A stretch of 64,000 nucleotides of DNA from Dipteronia dyeriana. Its lineage: Eukaryota; Streptophyta; Magnoliopsida; Sapindales; Sapindaceae. The DNA is taken from positions 67,405,192-67,469,191 of the forward strand of contig CM065300.1 of the NCBI GenBank assembly GCA_032871835.1, in the 5' to 3' direction. A program made the translations under genes and the position numbers. Each line of letters opens with the position of its first letter. The stretch's first letter is position 1. The notes beneath the pieces were generated by a model, which did not search any database, had not been told where the DNA came from, and saw only the letters and a list, made by a program, of their open reading frames with translations. Shown here in pieces: positions 46,040-58,176 of the stretch.

Positions 46040-48648
46040 TGAAAATACAATCACGGTTAAATGCTCAAGGCTAACCTAGAAGGGGGGGTGAATAGGTTAG
46101 GCACCTTTTTCGACTCCTTTAGAAACAAACAAAAGTTTGTCCCTCTAGATTGCTTGTATCACAATATATATATTAATTAAAGACTATTAATCAATATATA
46201 AACACAAGTAAAGTGTGATACAAACAAGTATTTGTAACACATACACAATCTATATTATAAAGAGGAAGTCAACATACATAAAGAGTTCTATCCACAGTAT
46301 AAATATTAGAGAGATAGGAATAGAGAAAAGTTGACACAAGATATAACGTGGAAAACCTCCGAAGAGGAAACATCCACGGGCTAGCAGCAACCAGCAAACA
46401 AAATCCATTAGTAGATAAGACAAGTACAATCTCTCAAGTGACCTCTTCACCTAGAAACTACCCTCCTATCCTACTCTAGAAGTTGTCGCCCTATGCTCAA
46501 CAATCTGAGGCTTCACACCTCTTGTCAAGACTTCCTTGCTCAACTTTTCTGGATCTTCACAACCCAAGGCAAGACTTCTTGCTCAACTATCCAAGTCTTC
46601 CCGACTCTAGTCAAGACTTCCTTCCTCACCTATCCGAGTTCTCCAAACTCTAGGGAAGACTTCTTGCTAGACTATCCAAGGCTTCACACCTCTAGCCAAA
46701 TCTTCCTTACTCGACAATCTGAGGCTTCACACCTCTTGCCAAGACTTCTTGCTCAACACCATAGGTTTCACACCTATTGTCAAGACTTCCTTCTCACAAG
46801 GCATCTAGGTGATCATGAATGCAAAATGCAAACAAGCATGAAACATAGAATGCTATGATTAAAACATCCTATGGAAAATACTATACATGAGCATGAATGC
46901 ACAAATCACATATAGTCTAGTTTATCATGCATGAGTAGTCAATCTAGATTATGTAAGATATGATCAACATTAATCACAAACTAGATTCATGCATATATCT
47001 AAACTTGAATCATAAGATATGATCAACAAATCACAAGATCAATTTTAAATCACAAAAACCTAAAACATGCTAAAATCATATGACACTGTCAAATAGATCT
47101 AAGCATAAGTTCTAGAGCATATTCCTAATCATAGATTCAACAAATCACATGAATAGCTCAAAAAGAACATAAGCACATGTATTATGTGAGAATTTAGGCC
47201 AAGAGAGCCTAATACATGTGATGAACTATTTTTCACAAAATCAATCAATCAAAGATCACAAAATAGTCCTAGAATAAAAGCTAGCACAATACAATCCCAA
47301 ACATGTGATAACATAGGCAAAATCAAAACCTAACTCAACATGAATGATTTCAATTGAAATTCAACCTAGCTTTGAAAGTGTTCAAAACACAAATCAAAAC
47401 ACTCACAATATACAAATATATGTAGAAGAAGAAAACCCAAGGCAATTGACCAAGTTTTAAAAGAAAACTTAAAGAAAAAATCAATACCTTAGTTGATCTA
47501 GGTGCAGTCCCGTTTGTGTATGATTAGATGCCAAAAACAGCAGCAAAATTAACTCACACCTTCAGAGAAAAGATGGAAGATGAATTCATGAACACTCTCA
47601 ACTTTGAATCACTCAAATCAGAGTTCAAATGAAGAAGTTATGGTGTTTGGAGTGTGAGAAAATTTAGAGAGAAAATTCTGCACACTTGATTTGAATTTCT
47701 TCTTAGAATGAAATGTGAGAGGGAGAGAGTTTATAAAGGAGTGGGAAAAAAGAAAGATGAAAAGACATTTTTGCCCTCCTTTGGAAGTGCTTCCCCGAGA
47801 TGGCATGTGGGCATCTCGGGGCAGCAAGGTTGTGCGGCCGAGATGGCCACGCGCCATCTCGGGCATGCACACCTCCATGGCCTTTTGGCCATGGTGCATT
47901 CCCCTCACGCTTCCCTCGCGTTCTTCGACCGTTATCCGGCCTCCGAACCCAGAATTTGAATCCAGTTTGCAGATTACATACCGTAACTCTCACACGGATA
48001 TGGACATATAAGATACTCAACCCAAAAAATAATAATTTGACTCGATATACGAAGACAAAGATAATGTATGAAACATGAGTTGAAAGTGTAGTATCTTTTG
48101 ACTTTGAAGTTGAAATCAATAGTATGAGTAACCGAAATGACCGGAACTCAATCAAGAATGATTTAAGACAAAATCCAAGTTCAATATCCATGTTATACAA
48201 ATATATACACACACAAACACAATTCACACTAGAATGCAAACTACATAGAGATAGTTTCCAATCATGCATATTCCAAAACATGTTATTTCCAAACCAATGC
48301 ATGAGCATTCATCTTAAAGTGTGTGAATGTGTTATACATGGTGCACAATGATGCAGGGACACATATGAATGAATTGTATGTGTGTGCCTATAATGGTGGA
48401 CAATGATGCAGGGACACAAATGAATGATATGTGTGTGTGTGCCTAAGCCTTGTAAGAGAAAGATAAGGTCTTAGTATACCTTTGTAGAACCAAATTGCAT
48501 CCTTTCTCTTTGAAGACTTAGAACTTGCTATGACTTGTTGTTTCTTCTTCCTTGAAGCCTGAATAATCATGAACCTAAACAACTAAGTCATTACAAGTAA
48601 ACATCAATTTGATTTGGAATTCATGCCAACACAAACTAAAACCTAACA
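46040..48648 (-). repeat. 5' LTR of SIRE-b2
   Basis: Pairs with 38084-40696. The minisatellite is at about 46500-46800, the TATA-like box at 47729-47738 and three intact hairpins at 47793-47894. Differences from its partner are scattered, so the insertion is not recent. Confidence 0.95.
47729..47894 (-). promoter_or_regulatory. SIRE-b2 LTR promoter: TATA-like box with three upstream hairpins
   Basis: CTTTATAAAC (minus, 47729-47738) is followed upstream by three perfect inverted repeats. They are CCCCGAGATG/CATCTCGGGG with a 9-nt loop (47793-47821), CCGAGATGGC/GCCATCTCGG with a 5-nt loop (47838-47862) and CCATGGCC/GGCCATGG with a 4-nt loop (47875-47894). The second is also in SIRE-b1 (9442-9468). 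Promoter role is inferred from position. Confidence 0.6.
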
Positions 48649-49470
48649 GACACCATTCAATGCATGTTCATACAAAAAGAGATATATGAGTGGCACTCCT
48701 ATTCTATATTATATGTTATCAAACAACGACAAACATTGCAATATTTACAAAAATATAAATAGCTACAATTTTATCCTAGAAAAGTAAGTAAATTACATAT
48801 GTCTTGGAATACAAAAACTCATTTCTTGGCGAACAAGTCTTCACGCGACCATCGTCAGTTTAGACACCCTTCGGCTGCCTTCTATAGGTGTGCACATCCT
48901 TGGCTCCCTCCCATGGGTGTATGCACCCCACAACCTTATAAAAGGTTGCCATGCACATCCAATGGTTTCCATAGGACTGTCGTGCCCAGCCCAAGCCACA
49001 ACAATCATGGTCGTGAGCTCTTCGTATGCACGTTTGTTGCTATGGCTCGCACGACCCCAAACTTGTTCTGGTTACTTCCAACTCTTTCAAACCTTCGAGT
49101 CTTTGATATTTGAATGTATTACAGAATAATTTTAAATAAAAAAATATTACAGTTTTTTTAAATACAATATTTTTCTGCAATATTTTTTTGCAATTGCAAA
49201 ATAAATAATAAACTTAGCAACCACCAAGAAGGAAATTATGGTGATGATAGGCCAACCTTCTTGTTACAATCCCAAAGCCAAAATACATTGAAATTCTATG
49301 ACCAAATTTGAGTAATAATAATCCATGTATAAAAACATATATATCCATACATTCCAATGTAAATATATATGTGAATACCTATAGTGCCATCTCTTTCTAA
49401 AACATGCATATTAACAATAAAAAGAAATAGATTCACGTACACATAATTCAATTAATCAAGGGTACAACGA
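48649..49470 (-). other. Angela-1 leader, primer-site-proximal part
   Basis: Non-coding. It begins with the TSD GACAC, continues the leader split by SIRE-b2 and ends at the primer site. The overlapping plus-strand ORFs at 48799-49129 have no recognisable motif. Confidence 0.7.
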
Positions 49471-49483
49471 GGCTCTGATAACA
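49471..49483 (-). promoter_or_regulatory. Primer binding site of Angela-1
   Basis: Minus-strand TGTTATCAGAGCC, one base off the Met-tRNA-type TGGTATCAGAGC, two bases from the LTR. Confidence 0.88.
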
Positions 49484-49485
49484 AT

Positions 49486-51764
49486 TGTAGAGAAAAATCG
49501 GTTCAAAAACGTGGCGGAAGCGCAGAATTAGGGTTTGAAATATTTAAAAATTATCACTTTAATAGAAAGAACCTTAACCCTAGATTAATTGATATATAAT
49601 AAAAATATCGTACCTTTTTGTCGTGACGATTGAACTAGCAAAGTGAATCATGCAAGTGAATCACCTAGGAGTGTGGGCTTCCTTTCTTTAAATTGTATAC
49701 CTGAGGATGGAAACAAACAACATCTCTTTCTTTGTTAGTCACAATAATCCTCCAAGAAGAAAAAGAAAAAACATTAGGTCACTTGTGAATTATCAATCAA
49801 TTTGATTGAAACTCGCATGAACCTAGATTTGATGTTGTACACAAAACCTTTTAGTGTAAAGGCTACTAGTGCACTATCAAATACAAAACATTCTTTCTTC
49901 CTTTTCCTCTTTGTCGAATTTTCACGCACCAATCTTTAGAGTTGGAAGAATTTATCTAGAGCAAGAACCAGATTCTCTATACACAAAATTCTCTCTTGGC
50001 CGAAATTTTTCTCCCTTAAATTAGGGCTTGGCCCAAATTTTTCTCCAAGAAAAAGGTAACGACTGAATTCATCCTTTTAATTTAGGAGACCAAATCCTCT
50101 ACTAAGAAGGATTTACATGATGGGCAAGAATCCTTATGCTAGTAGGATTTACTTGGTGACCAAGAATCCTTTTCTAAGAAGAATCCTTTTCTACACCAAG
50201 ACTCATAATCCAACTCAAATAGTGTATTTATTCAACAACCAATTATTGAATATAATTAAATTGTGACTAAATCAAAAACTTCCTAACATAAATCAAATAC
50301 TTTCTAATTTGACTAGATAAATAAATTCTTATTATTCATCTACTTATCAAATATAGTATTTGATACTTATCATATTACCAACAATAATATGACTCTAGGA
50401 GACCATCTCCTACAAGGGAAAGGTTTTTGACTTTTAATTAAATAAATAAATAATTAATATATAAATTAATTTCCATTTGATTAAATAATAAAATAAAAAA
50501 CAATATAATAAGATATTATATATAGCCCTAGCCGCCCAAGCCAATATATATGGGCAAAATATTGTTTTTCCTATTTTACTAAATCTATTGGACTTAAATA
50601 AAAAGTCCACATGTGAACTAAACCCATTCTTACTAAAAGAAACAAGTCCACATACCTTAATTCAATTCTAAATGGACCCAAAAATTGGTCCGGTAGAATA
50701 TATCAAGTGATCCATGCAAGTTAGTGTGGATTGAGGATCTTGGCGGGCTATCTAAATTTAAGCTCAAATAGACATAACCTAATCGCAATCAACAAATAAT
50801 TTACTTAGGCCCGATCTATTAATTTTAGCTCATTCCACTAAAGAACTAAATTTGAACTCTTAAATAAAGATAGAACAAGTTAATATTGCTCATTCAAACC
50901 CTAAACAATCTGAATGGAGATGGTGTTTCCTCGTGAAGAATATCAGTAATCATCAAGAGCTCATAGACCTCATATAGCTCTTCAAGTTACCATATTTACT
51001 CATATGACCACATTTTGAACTTGGATATTTTGACTTGTCCAGAAGTCATATTTCAGTAGACACTATTGAAAACTTAACGTTAAGATTTAATATCCAAAAC
51101 CTCAAAACATCCATATGATGATATTATATTCTCAATTAATAAATGGAGCCATGATGTCCATATCTGTAAATGAAGTCCTCTATCGATTAACAAATCAATA
51201 CCACCAAACTATCGAAGATAGACTACACTATATAATCGTACTCATTGGTAGCTCAAATGATAACACTTGCAACCATAAGTCCATCATTTATCTCAGGATT
51301 GAGATAGACTCTCTGATTGTCTTCAAGTGAAAACTTTTATTTATTGACGGTTCTGGATAAAATATTTTAATGTGATCCTATTCAATGCACCCAGTGCACT
51401 AGATTTGTTTGCCCAATGACACCACATTTGGTGATTTTAGACTCATCATAACACATTTGATCCCACCCAAATGCTAACAAAAGAATCTACAACTTTTACA
51501 AGATAAAGGCGTCCAACCTTTATCTTAAGTTGTGAATATTATTCAAGACTAACTAAAGAATTGTGTCTACCACATACATATCCAGAAGTATGAAAAATTC
51601 TTCTTTTCTCATAGTCTTTTGACCTTAAGATTATTTACTTTTGACAATTATGATAATTAAATTGTAAATGCTATAAGATTTGTTAAACTAGAAATCACTT
51701 TTATTAATACGAAAAGATTGTCTAATAAATTATTACACACTTGCTATCGAGCGTAATCCCAACA
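49486..51764 (-). repeat. 5' LTR of Angela-1 (2,279 bp)
   Basis: TG at 49486 and CA at 51764 on the plus strand; pairs with 31480-33816. The 36-bp repeat is reduced to about two decayed units (about 50107-50170). Confidence 0.95.
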
Positions 51765-51924
51765 ATGGGACCCTCTATCACTTTGATTTTCCTTTCTGGG
51801 GGAATCGGGGTACGGAGTGACATGCCTTTAGCAATTTTGGTACATTATGTGAAATACTTGGTTCAATTAATCTAGGTAACTTTCGTCTCCGTTCCAGGGA
51901 GGTACCATACCATGGCGATCTTGA

Positions 51925-52230
51925 TTTAGCGGGCAACTATGCACTTGTGTTTAGACCCTTCTTGGGGTGGTAGCTCGACTAAGGAATCAGGATTATCATA
52001 CAACTATCCTAGTCTCGTGATCTAGCTGGTAACTATACACTTATGCTCCGATCCTTCTAAGTGGGGAGTGGTACCGGCCAAGGCATTAGACGTGGTGATG
52101 GGGCTTCCCCGACCAATCCCTGGTGTTATGATATGGCTAAGAACTATGTACTTATACTCAGATCCTTCTTTGAGAGGGGTGGTAACTGGCCAAGGCATCA
52201 AGAATCTTATCTAGCTATCATTGGTTCATG
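51925..52230 (-). repeat. ~96-111-bp tandem repeat in Tat-3 3' UTR
   Basis: The word GGCAACTATGCACTT and variants start at 51932, 52028 and 52139. The units are reverse complements of the Tat-1b repeat at 26171-26542 and contain the matching AGACCCTTCTTGG-GGTGGTA part. Confidence 0.85.
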
Positions 52231-52239
52231 GTGAACGTG

Positions 52240-52893
52240 GCAGAATTCCCCTTGGCAACAAAATAAAAAAAAAGAACAACTTGAGATGGAGAAACTAACT
52301 GGAGATTTTATTGATAATCAAGCTGGAATTACAATTTATTCATGAGCTGATAATATTGATTCCTTGATGGGACTAATCTGTTCAGAGTCCCATGTTTAGG
52401 GTAAAACCTCTTCAGCTATTCAGTGTTCCATATATGGTAGATGGGTCATCCATCCATGTCTTCTACCTTTATCAAGTAAGGGCATTCCCAGTTCGGTCAT
52501 AGGACTCCATCTGACTTGACCAAAGTGTTTTGAGTCACCTTTCGGAGTACTAAGTCTCCTTCCTTGAAGCTCCGGGTCCTCATCCTTTTGTTAAAGTACA
52601 TTGTAATCCTGCTCTAGTAAACTGCTACCCTCTCTGCCACTTTGTCTAGCTTTTCTTCCAAAAGGTCATGTTTAGCCCTAAGCTTGACCTCGTTACTTTC
52701 TCGCTTGAAATGTTGGACCCAAAATGAAGTCAGCTTGCGCTCAATAAGCTAGATCGCCGCAACTCCAAATGCTAAGGAGTATGGTGTTTCTCCGATCTCA
52801 ATTCTTCTGGTGGTTCGGTAGGCCTAAAGTACCTTGGGACATTCAGCCCACTTGCCCATTTTCTGCTGGAGTTTTTTTTTCATGAGCTTTTTT
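52240..52893 (-). pseudogene. Tat-3 integrase C-terminal part
   Basis: In minus orientation the frame carries the KWAECPKVL segment, then RTTRRI-like and FGVAAI-like pieces, RTRSFKEGDLVLRKVTQ and the YLIKVEDMDG/YHIWNTE end, with stops. The N-terminal neighbour is at 62453-62614 beyond SIRE-a2; the two sides meet in the same reading frame at the TSD. Confidence 0.8.
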
Positions 52894-52898
52894 ATTGT

Positions 52899-54471
52899 TG
52901 TAAAGTCCTCATTTATTGATTGGCTTATTTCATGAACAAATCACATTTTTAGGATGTTATGTAAGGGTAGCTTAAACTCTCAAGACCTCAAGAGGAGAAT
53001 CACCAAAGGTAAAATTCTTGTGCTTACTAGCTTTGAAGAGATAGTTGCACACACTCACAAATTCATGCATAATTCTTATTCATATATGTTGAGTGTTTAT
53101 ACTTGTGTGCATTTTGGTTTAAATGACTCTTGATTGATATATTTGCATCTTGTAGTTAAAGTTTCATGTCATGTTAGGCATTAGTATAGGATGCATCTTC
53201 ATCACTCTTGGACTTGTTGAAAATGTGTGTTTGAGTGTGGAAAAATTAGGTTGTGTGGTGGTGGTGCACTACTCGACTAGCATAACATTCCAAAGGAACG
53301 CCGCTTGTCATACGCCACTGAGCTGCGCCATTGCACCCACGTAAAGTTGAAAGAGTGGGCAGTGTACTGGTGATGCGCGACTCGACTAGTGCAGCCACAC
53401 CAGCGCAACATTCCAGTGGATTGTCCTATATGTTGCGCCACTCGTCCAGTGCCTATTGAAAAATTAGGTTGTGCGCTGGTGGTGCGCTACTCGACTAGAG
53501 CACGACACCAGCGCACATAGAGAAAGCTGGAACATTTTTTCCAAAACAACATCATTTTGTTTGGATCTCATATATATATAACTCTTTGCCTTAAGGTCGT
53601 GTAAGAGTTTATAACATCATATATTTTCCTTAGAACACATTTAAAGGAAAAACTCTTCCAATAACTCGTCTTTAAACACTCAAAGCATTCCCATGTGCAT
53701 AAAAACTTCATATTGCATCATCTAAAGCCATTTAGAGTGCATCTATGGATATGTTTGCTTCATCACATCTTGTTTGGTAAGTTCTTCACTATCTTCTTAC
53801 AAGTTAAGTGTTTTGCTTGCTAAGCCATCTCTTTAATTATTTGTATACTCTTAGAACATATTCTAGATGCAAATTAAAGATTGTTATGATGACATGATTG
53901 AGTGTTGTATTGTGATAGCTTCATAGGATTGTTTGATCTATGTTTAACTAAGCTTTTTGAACATGTCATTTAGCTCATGTTATCTAGGATTGCATTAATT
54001 GTCATCTTATTATCCTAGATAAGCATATAGGGTTTCCTAGCCTTGTTTGTTTTTTGAGTATCCTCATATATTCACATAGGACATTTTATATCTTCATTGA
54101 GAAGTAAGACTTGTGTTGCTTTCGGGAGTAGGTAGCTTAAATCGCAAGCAAGATGAACTAGGTTCACTTATACCGGGATTAGAGAGTGGTGGTGGATTTA
54201 AACCAGGATTAGGTTGTAATTCCTTTGCCATTAGTTGATTCGAGGTTCTAGTGTGGCGCACTTATCAGCCTGTGGTTTTTCCCATTTGGAGGGTTTCCAC
54301 GTATATCTCAAATGTCTTTATTAATTCCGCACTTTTTAATCTTGTGATATATTTGTAACTAGCTAAGGGCACTTTTGTCAACTTGACCTTTAATGAAAAT
54401 TGGGTAAAATTGTTTAAAATCTATTCACCCCCCTCTAGAATAATATTATACACACCATAATATTTGTTTCA
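52899..54471 (+). repeat. 5' LTR of SIRE-a2
   Basis: TGTAAAGTCC to TTTCA. I count about ten differences from the 3' LTR in the first 120 bp, with fewer further in. A CpG-rich block with near-palindromic words (GCGCTGGTGGTGCGCTACTC, CGACTAG, CCAGCGCA) spans about 53220-53520. It is followed by a TATA box at 53570-53582. Confidence 0.97.
53220..53582 (+). promoter_or_regulatory. SIRE-a2 LTR promoter: GC-rich subrepeats and TATA box
   Basis: CATATATATATAACTC (about 53569-53584) follows a block in which GTGCGCTGGTGGTGCGCTAC-like units recur about three times with inverted CACCAGCGCA counterparts. The matching box in the 3' LTR is at 61545-61556. Transcription is inferred from position. Confidence 0.6.
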
Positions 54472-54473
54472 AT

Positions 54474-54488
54474 TGGTATCATATGAGG
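54474..54488 (+). promoter_or_regulatory. Primer binding site of SIRE-a2
   Basis: TGGTATCATATGAGG, two bases after the LTR; Met-tRNA type, with CAGAGG changed to CATATG. Confidence 0.88.
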
Positions 54489-54596
54489 TTCCTAGACATA
54501 CATAGGTGATCCTTGCTCATTTAGGTGTGTGTTGCATTTTGTGTGTGTATTAATCATTCATACACTTGCATTCATATCATTCATTCATTAAACACA

Positions 54597-56652
54597 ATGA
54601 ATGGAAATAGTGGCAACGAGGGAGCTTCTAGCACTAGACCTCCATTTTTCACTGGATTGAATTATGCCTCTTAGAAAGGCAAGATGGAGTCGTATATTTG
54701 CCAAATTCATGACAGGGCATGGATGGCGGTTGAAGATGGCTACACTCCACCCATGTTGAATCCTACAGATGGATGAGATGATCTACTCAAGCCAAAGGCA
54801 CAGTGGAATACACTAGAGTTTGAGGCATCGAAGTGGAATAGGAAGGCAATGCATGCCATCCTATGTGCAATGGATGAGAACCAATACAAGTTGGTTCAAA
54901 ATACTAGGATAGCTAAGGAGGCATGGGATATCCTAGAAGTTGCACATGAGGGAACCGATGTGGTTAAGGAATCGAAGCTTCAAGTTCTCTAAACGTAATT
55001 TGAATTGCTCAAGATGGATGAGAACGAGGGCTTCAATGACTTTGAAGTGAGGTTGATGGACATTGTGAATGAAAGTCATCAACTCGGTGATCCTTATTCG
55101 GATAGGAAGATCAAGCAGAAGATTATGAGATCTCTGCCTGATAGATTTGAGTCTAAGGTGACGGCTTTAGAAGAGAATAGTGGTTATAAGGATATGAAGC
55201 CAAGTGAAGTGATTGAGAGACTTCTAGCTTATTAATCTAGGAAATGTCCTAACCCCACAGCATCGAAAAAGCAAAAGGATATTGCTTTGAAAGCCTCCAA
55301 AGTTGAGAAGGAGGAAAGTGATGACTCAGATGAAGAAATGGCCTTGTTAATGAGGAAGTTCAAGAAATTCTACAAGTCCGAGAGGCAAGGTTTTGGATCC
55401 AAGGGTCAAGACTTCAAGAAGAAGGCTCCCTTCAAAAAGATTGAGCATAGGAAAGAAAACACCGAGAAGAAAGGAATCCAATGCTATGAATGTGGTGAGA
55501 TAGGTCACTTTGCCCCGGAATGTGCAAATCACAAGGTCAAGAGAAAGGGAAAAGTGATGGCTTCCACATGGAGTGAAAGTGATAACTCTAATGATGGAGA
55601 TGAGTCTTTGGATGATGAAGAACTCATGGCTAACTTCATAGCCTTTACGTCATCTCTTAGGAGTAAAGATGCTAGTGAAGAAGAAAAAAAGAGTCAAGAG
55701 GAAAACTACTCAAGTGATGATGGATCTTTATCACAATCCATAAATGGAAGTGTGGATAGGATGGATCACAAGGATTATATGACTAAGTTTGAGAGTTCAA
55801 GGTTAAATAACAAGAATGAGATTAAGAGATTGAAAGAAGAAAACCTAGACCTCTCAACTCAAGTTGACCAACTAAATGAAGAGTTGGTAAGATCTAAGAG
55901 GAGTGAAGAAGGGTTGAAGAAAGAGCTTGAAGATGCTAGAGAGTTGTTGGCCAAGATGAACTCTAGCACCAATAAAACTTGACCACATGCTAGATGTTGG
56001 AAAGAGGCCAAGTGACAAGAATGGGCTTGGGTTTGAAGATGACAAGATGTCCTCCACTCCAAACAAGACCATTTTTGTAAGAAGCATGAACTTCAATGGG
56101 TCCTCTTCTCATTAATCACCTAGGAAGAAACTTGACCTAGGAAATTGTTCAAGTAGTGCTCAAGTGAAGGTGGCAACAAGAAGCCTACCTCAAGCCCATC
56201 CTACAAGTGCTCCTCAAGTTAACTTCCCTTAAACCAAAGCTCATAAAGGGAAGATACCTATCATGCAAGCTCAACCAATGAAGCAATCAAGTCTTGCTCA
56301 ATATCAAATAAGGAAAGCTCCTCAACAACAATCAAGACAACCACAAAGACATGGGAAGGCTTCAATGCATTCTCAAGGTTATGGTATGATTCCTAACTTC
56401 ATTCCTACATGTCATTCTTATGGTATTGATGGTCACATTAGACCAAATTGCTTTAGATATATTAAATTGTTTAGAATTGAAAGCATGATAGAGAAGAAAA
56501 AGACTAAAGCCATGATGCATGTCACTAGGAAAAATGGAACATCTTTGCATGAGCCTAGGACACTTAGATCCCATGTACCATTGACCACTAGAAAGGAAAA
56601 TATTTCACCTATGTGGATTAGAAAGGATGAACACTTTTGCCATGTTGCATAA
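54597..56652 (+). pseudogene. gag of SIRE-a2
   Basis: The ATG at 54597 opens MNGNSGNEGASSTRPPFFTG. One frame runs to 55982 with five stops (TAG 54672, TGA 54774, TAA 54990, 54996 and 55233). Domains: N-terminal gag (AVEDGYTPP, AKEAWDILEVAHEGT), core (NDFEVRLMDIVNESHQLG, KIMRSLPDRFESKVTALEE), CCHC knuckle CYECGEIGHFAPEC (about 55483), acidic tract and coiled coil (about 55800-55970). A one-base shift then leads to the C-terminal part with a second knuckle-like CHSYGIDGHIRPNC (second Cys replaced by Tyr), ending at 56652. Confidence 0.9.
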
Positions 56653-57102
56653 ATTGCCTTGAAAGCTCATTCTTATGATTTTTGGTATTTAGATAGTGGG
56701 TGCTCTAAGCACATAACTGGAAATAAGAGTTTCTTTAAGACTCTTGTGATGGAGGAGGGAGGAAATGGCATCTTTGGTGATGGATCTAAAAAGAAGGTTA
56801 AAGAAAAGGGAACCATTTCCATTCCCGGATTACCCTCTTTGTCTAATGCTTTGTATGTTGATGGTTTAAAAGCTAATTTGATAAGCATTTTACATCTTAG
56901 TGATGAAGAACTTTCCGTCTTGTTTAGGAAAGATGATTGTTCTATCCTATTTCCAAATGGACAAACCTTGTTAAAAGGTATGAGATCTAGCGACAATTGC
57001 TATTGTCTTGAGGCTAGAGGTGTCTCTTGCAATGTGTCCAAGGATGAACAAATTGAGTTGTGGCACGAAAGACTTGGTCACATTAACTATAGGGATTTAT
57101 GA
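56653..57102 (+). pseudogene. SIRE-a2 protease and pre-integrase segment
   Basis: In frame with the gag tail after one TAA. WYLDSGCSKHITG holds the aspartic protease DSG motif (about 56685-56725), then ISIPGLPSLSNALYVDGLKANLISI and a pre-integrase end, ELWHERLGHINYRDL, that supplies the first His pair of the integrase zinc finger. It stops at 57102. Confidence 0.92.
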
Positions 57103-58176
57103 ATCTTAGATAAGTTCAATGTTGTGCGAGGCCTTCCCAAGCTTGGGAAAAAGGTAAATGGTGTTTGTGGACCTTGCCAACAAGGGAAGCAAACCAAAAG
57201 CATGCACTAAAAGGGCAAGTATTTATCCACCAAGGAACCTCTAGAGCTTTTCCACATGGATCTTATGGGTCCCATGCAAACCAAGAGTTTAGGTGGAAAG
57301 AGATACATTTTTGTGTGTGTAAATGACTTCTCTAGGTACACTTGGACTTACTTTCTTAGAAAAAAATCTGAAACCTTCGACAAGTTTAAAATGCTTTGTT
57401 CCAAAATTTAAAATGAAATGAACTCCAAGATTAAAAGCATTAAAAGGATTAGGAGTGACCATGTGAAGGAATTTGAGAATGCTCATTTTGAAAACTATTG
57501 CAATAGTCTAGGCATCTCTCATAAGTTTTCGGCTCCTAGGACACCTTAACAAAATGAAGTTGTTGAGAGGAAAAATAGGGTTCTTCAAGAAATGGCCCAT
57601 GTGATGTTGCTTAGCAACAATGTCTCTAGGAATCTTTGGGCCGAAGTCGTCAATATGGCGTGCTATATAGGAAATAGAGTCTTTCTAAGGCCCCACACTA
57701 GGCAAACCTCCTATGAGTTATGAAAATGTAGAAAGCTAAATGTTAGCTATTTCCACACCTTTTGAAGCAAATGCTACATTTTGAATGACCGTGATCAACT
57801 TGGCAAAGTGGATGCTAAGAGTAATGAGGGTATCTTTATTGGCTATGCCTTGAATAGTAGAGCCTATAGAGTTTTCAATCTAAAAACTAGGACCGTAATG
57901 GAATCATCTAAACAAATCTAATGACCATGAGGAGGAGGTAGATCTAGTTGATGACTCCCCTTTTGAAAAGGTTGTTGATGTTTCTAATATTTAAAAGACT
58001 AACCTTGATGATGACACAACACAACCTATTGATAGGATTCCTCACTTGGACTCAAAAGAACCTGCTCAATGGGTTAGGAAACTCCATGACAAGGAGGATA
58101 TCATTGGGGAGGTTAGTGAGGGTGTTAGGACTAGGCGTCAAATGGCTAATCTAATTAGCTACACTTGCTACATCTC
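57103..58176 (+). pseudogene. SIRE-a2 integrase
   Basis: CGPCQQGKQTK (about 57165) completes the zinc finger. Core motifs are FHMDLMGPM (Asp, about 57250), IRSDHVKEFEN (Asp, about 57450) and QNEVVERKNRVLQEM (Glu, about 57550). GIFIGYALNSRAYRVFN (about 57830) is the C-terminal region. Stops occur near 57180, 57408, 57546, 57720 and 57760, with a shift near 57905. The segment to 58176 links to RT. Confidence 0.9.

Larger units (their letters stand above)
38084..48648 (-). mobile_element. SIRE-b2: complete non-autonomous SIRE-like element with an ORF in place of pol
   Basis: LTRs of 2,613 bp (38084-40696) and 2,609 bp (46040-48648), perfect TSDs GACAC (38079-38083 and 48649-48653), a primer site and polypurine tract define a whole 10,565-bp insertion. 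Minus-strand order: LTR, primer site, gag (45955-43992), conserved non-coding DNA, an ORF like 'putative plant transposon protein' (42165-41102), polypurine tract, LTR. No protease, integrase, RT or RNase H motif occurs in the 5.3-kb interior. It lies in the Angela-1 leader. Confidence 0.95.
31480..51764 (-). mobile_element. Angela-1: Ty1/copia (Angela-like) element carrying a nested element
   Basis: LTRs lie at 31480-33816 and 49486-51764 with perfect TSDs ATGGG (31475-31479 and 51765-51769). The LTR in minus orientation opens TGTTGGGATTATGCTCGA and ends TACA. A Met-tRNA-type primer site, leader, gag, protease remnant, integrase, RT and RNase H follow in copia order. SIRE-b2 (38084-48648) is inserted in the leader; without it and its TSD the element is about 9.7 kb. 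It sits in the Tat-3 3' LTR. All coding parts are damaged. Confidence 0.95.
51765..52898 (-). mobile_element. Tat-3, downstream part: integrase end, 3' UTR repeat and LTR start
   Basis: Minus-strand Ty3/gypsy sequence between Angela-1 and SIRE-a2. From 52898 downward come the integrase C-terminus (KWAECPKVL, FKEGDLVLRKV, YHIWNTE), a 3' UTR with three repeat units, then the LTR start TGTCACTCC at 51822. Angela-1 inserted about 57 bp into that LTR. It continues upstream at 62448-64000. Confidence 0.8.

Noticed and set aside
48799..49129. Two overlapping plus-strand ORFs in the Angela-1 leader, possible host gene
   Set aside because: No motif, both frames open by composition, and antisense to the element's leader.
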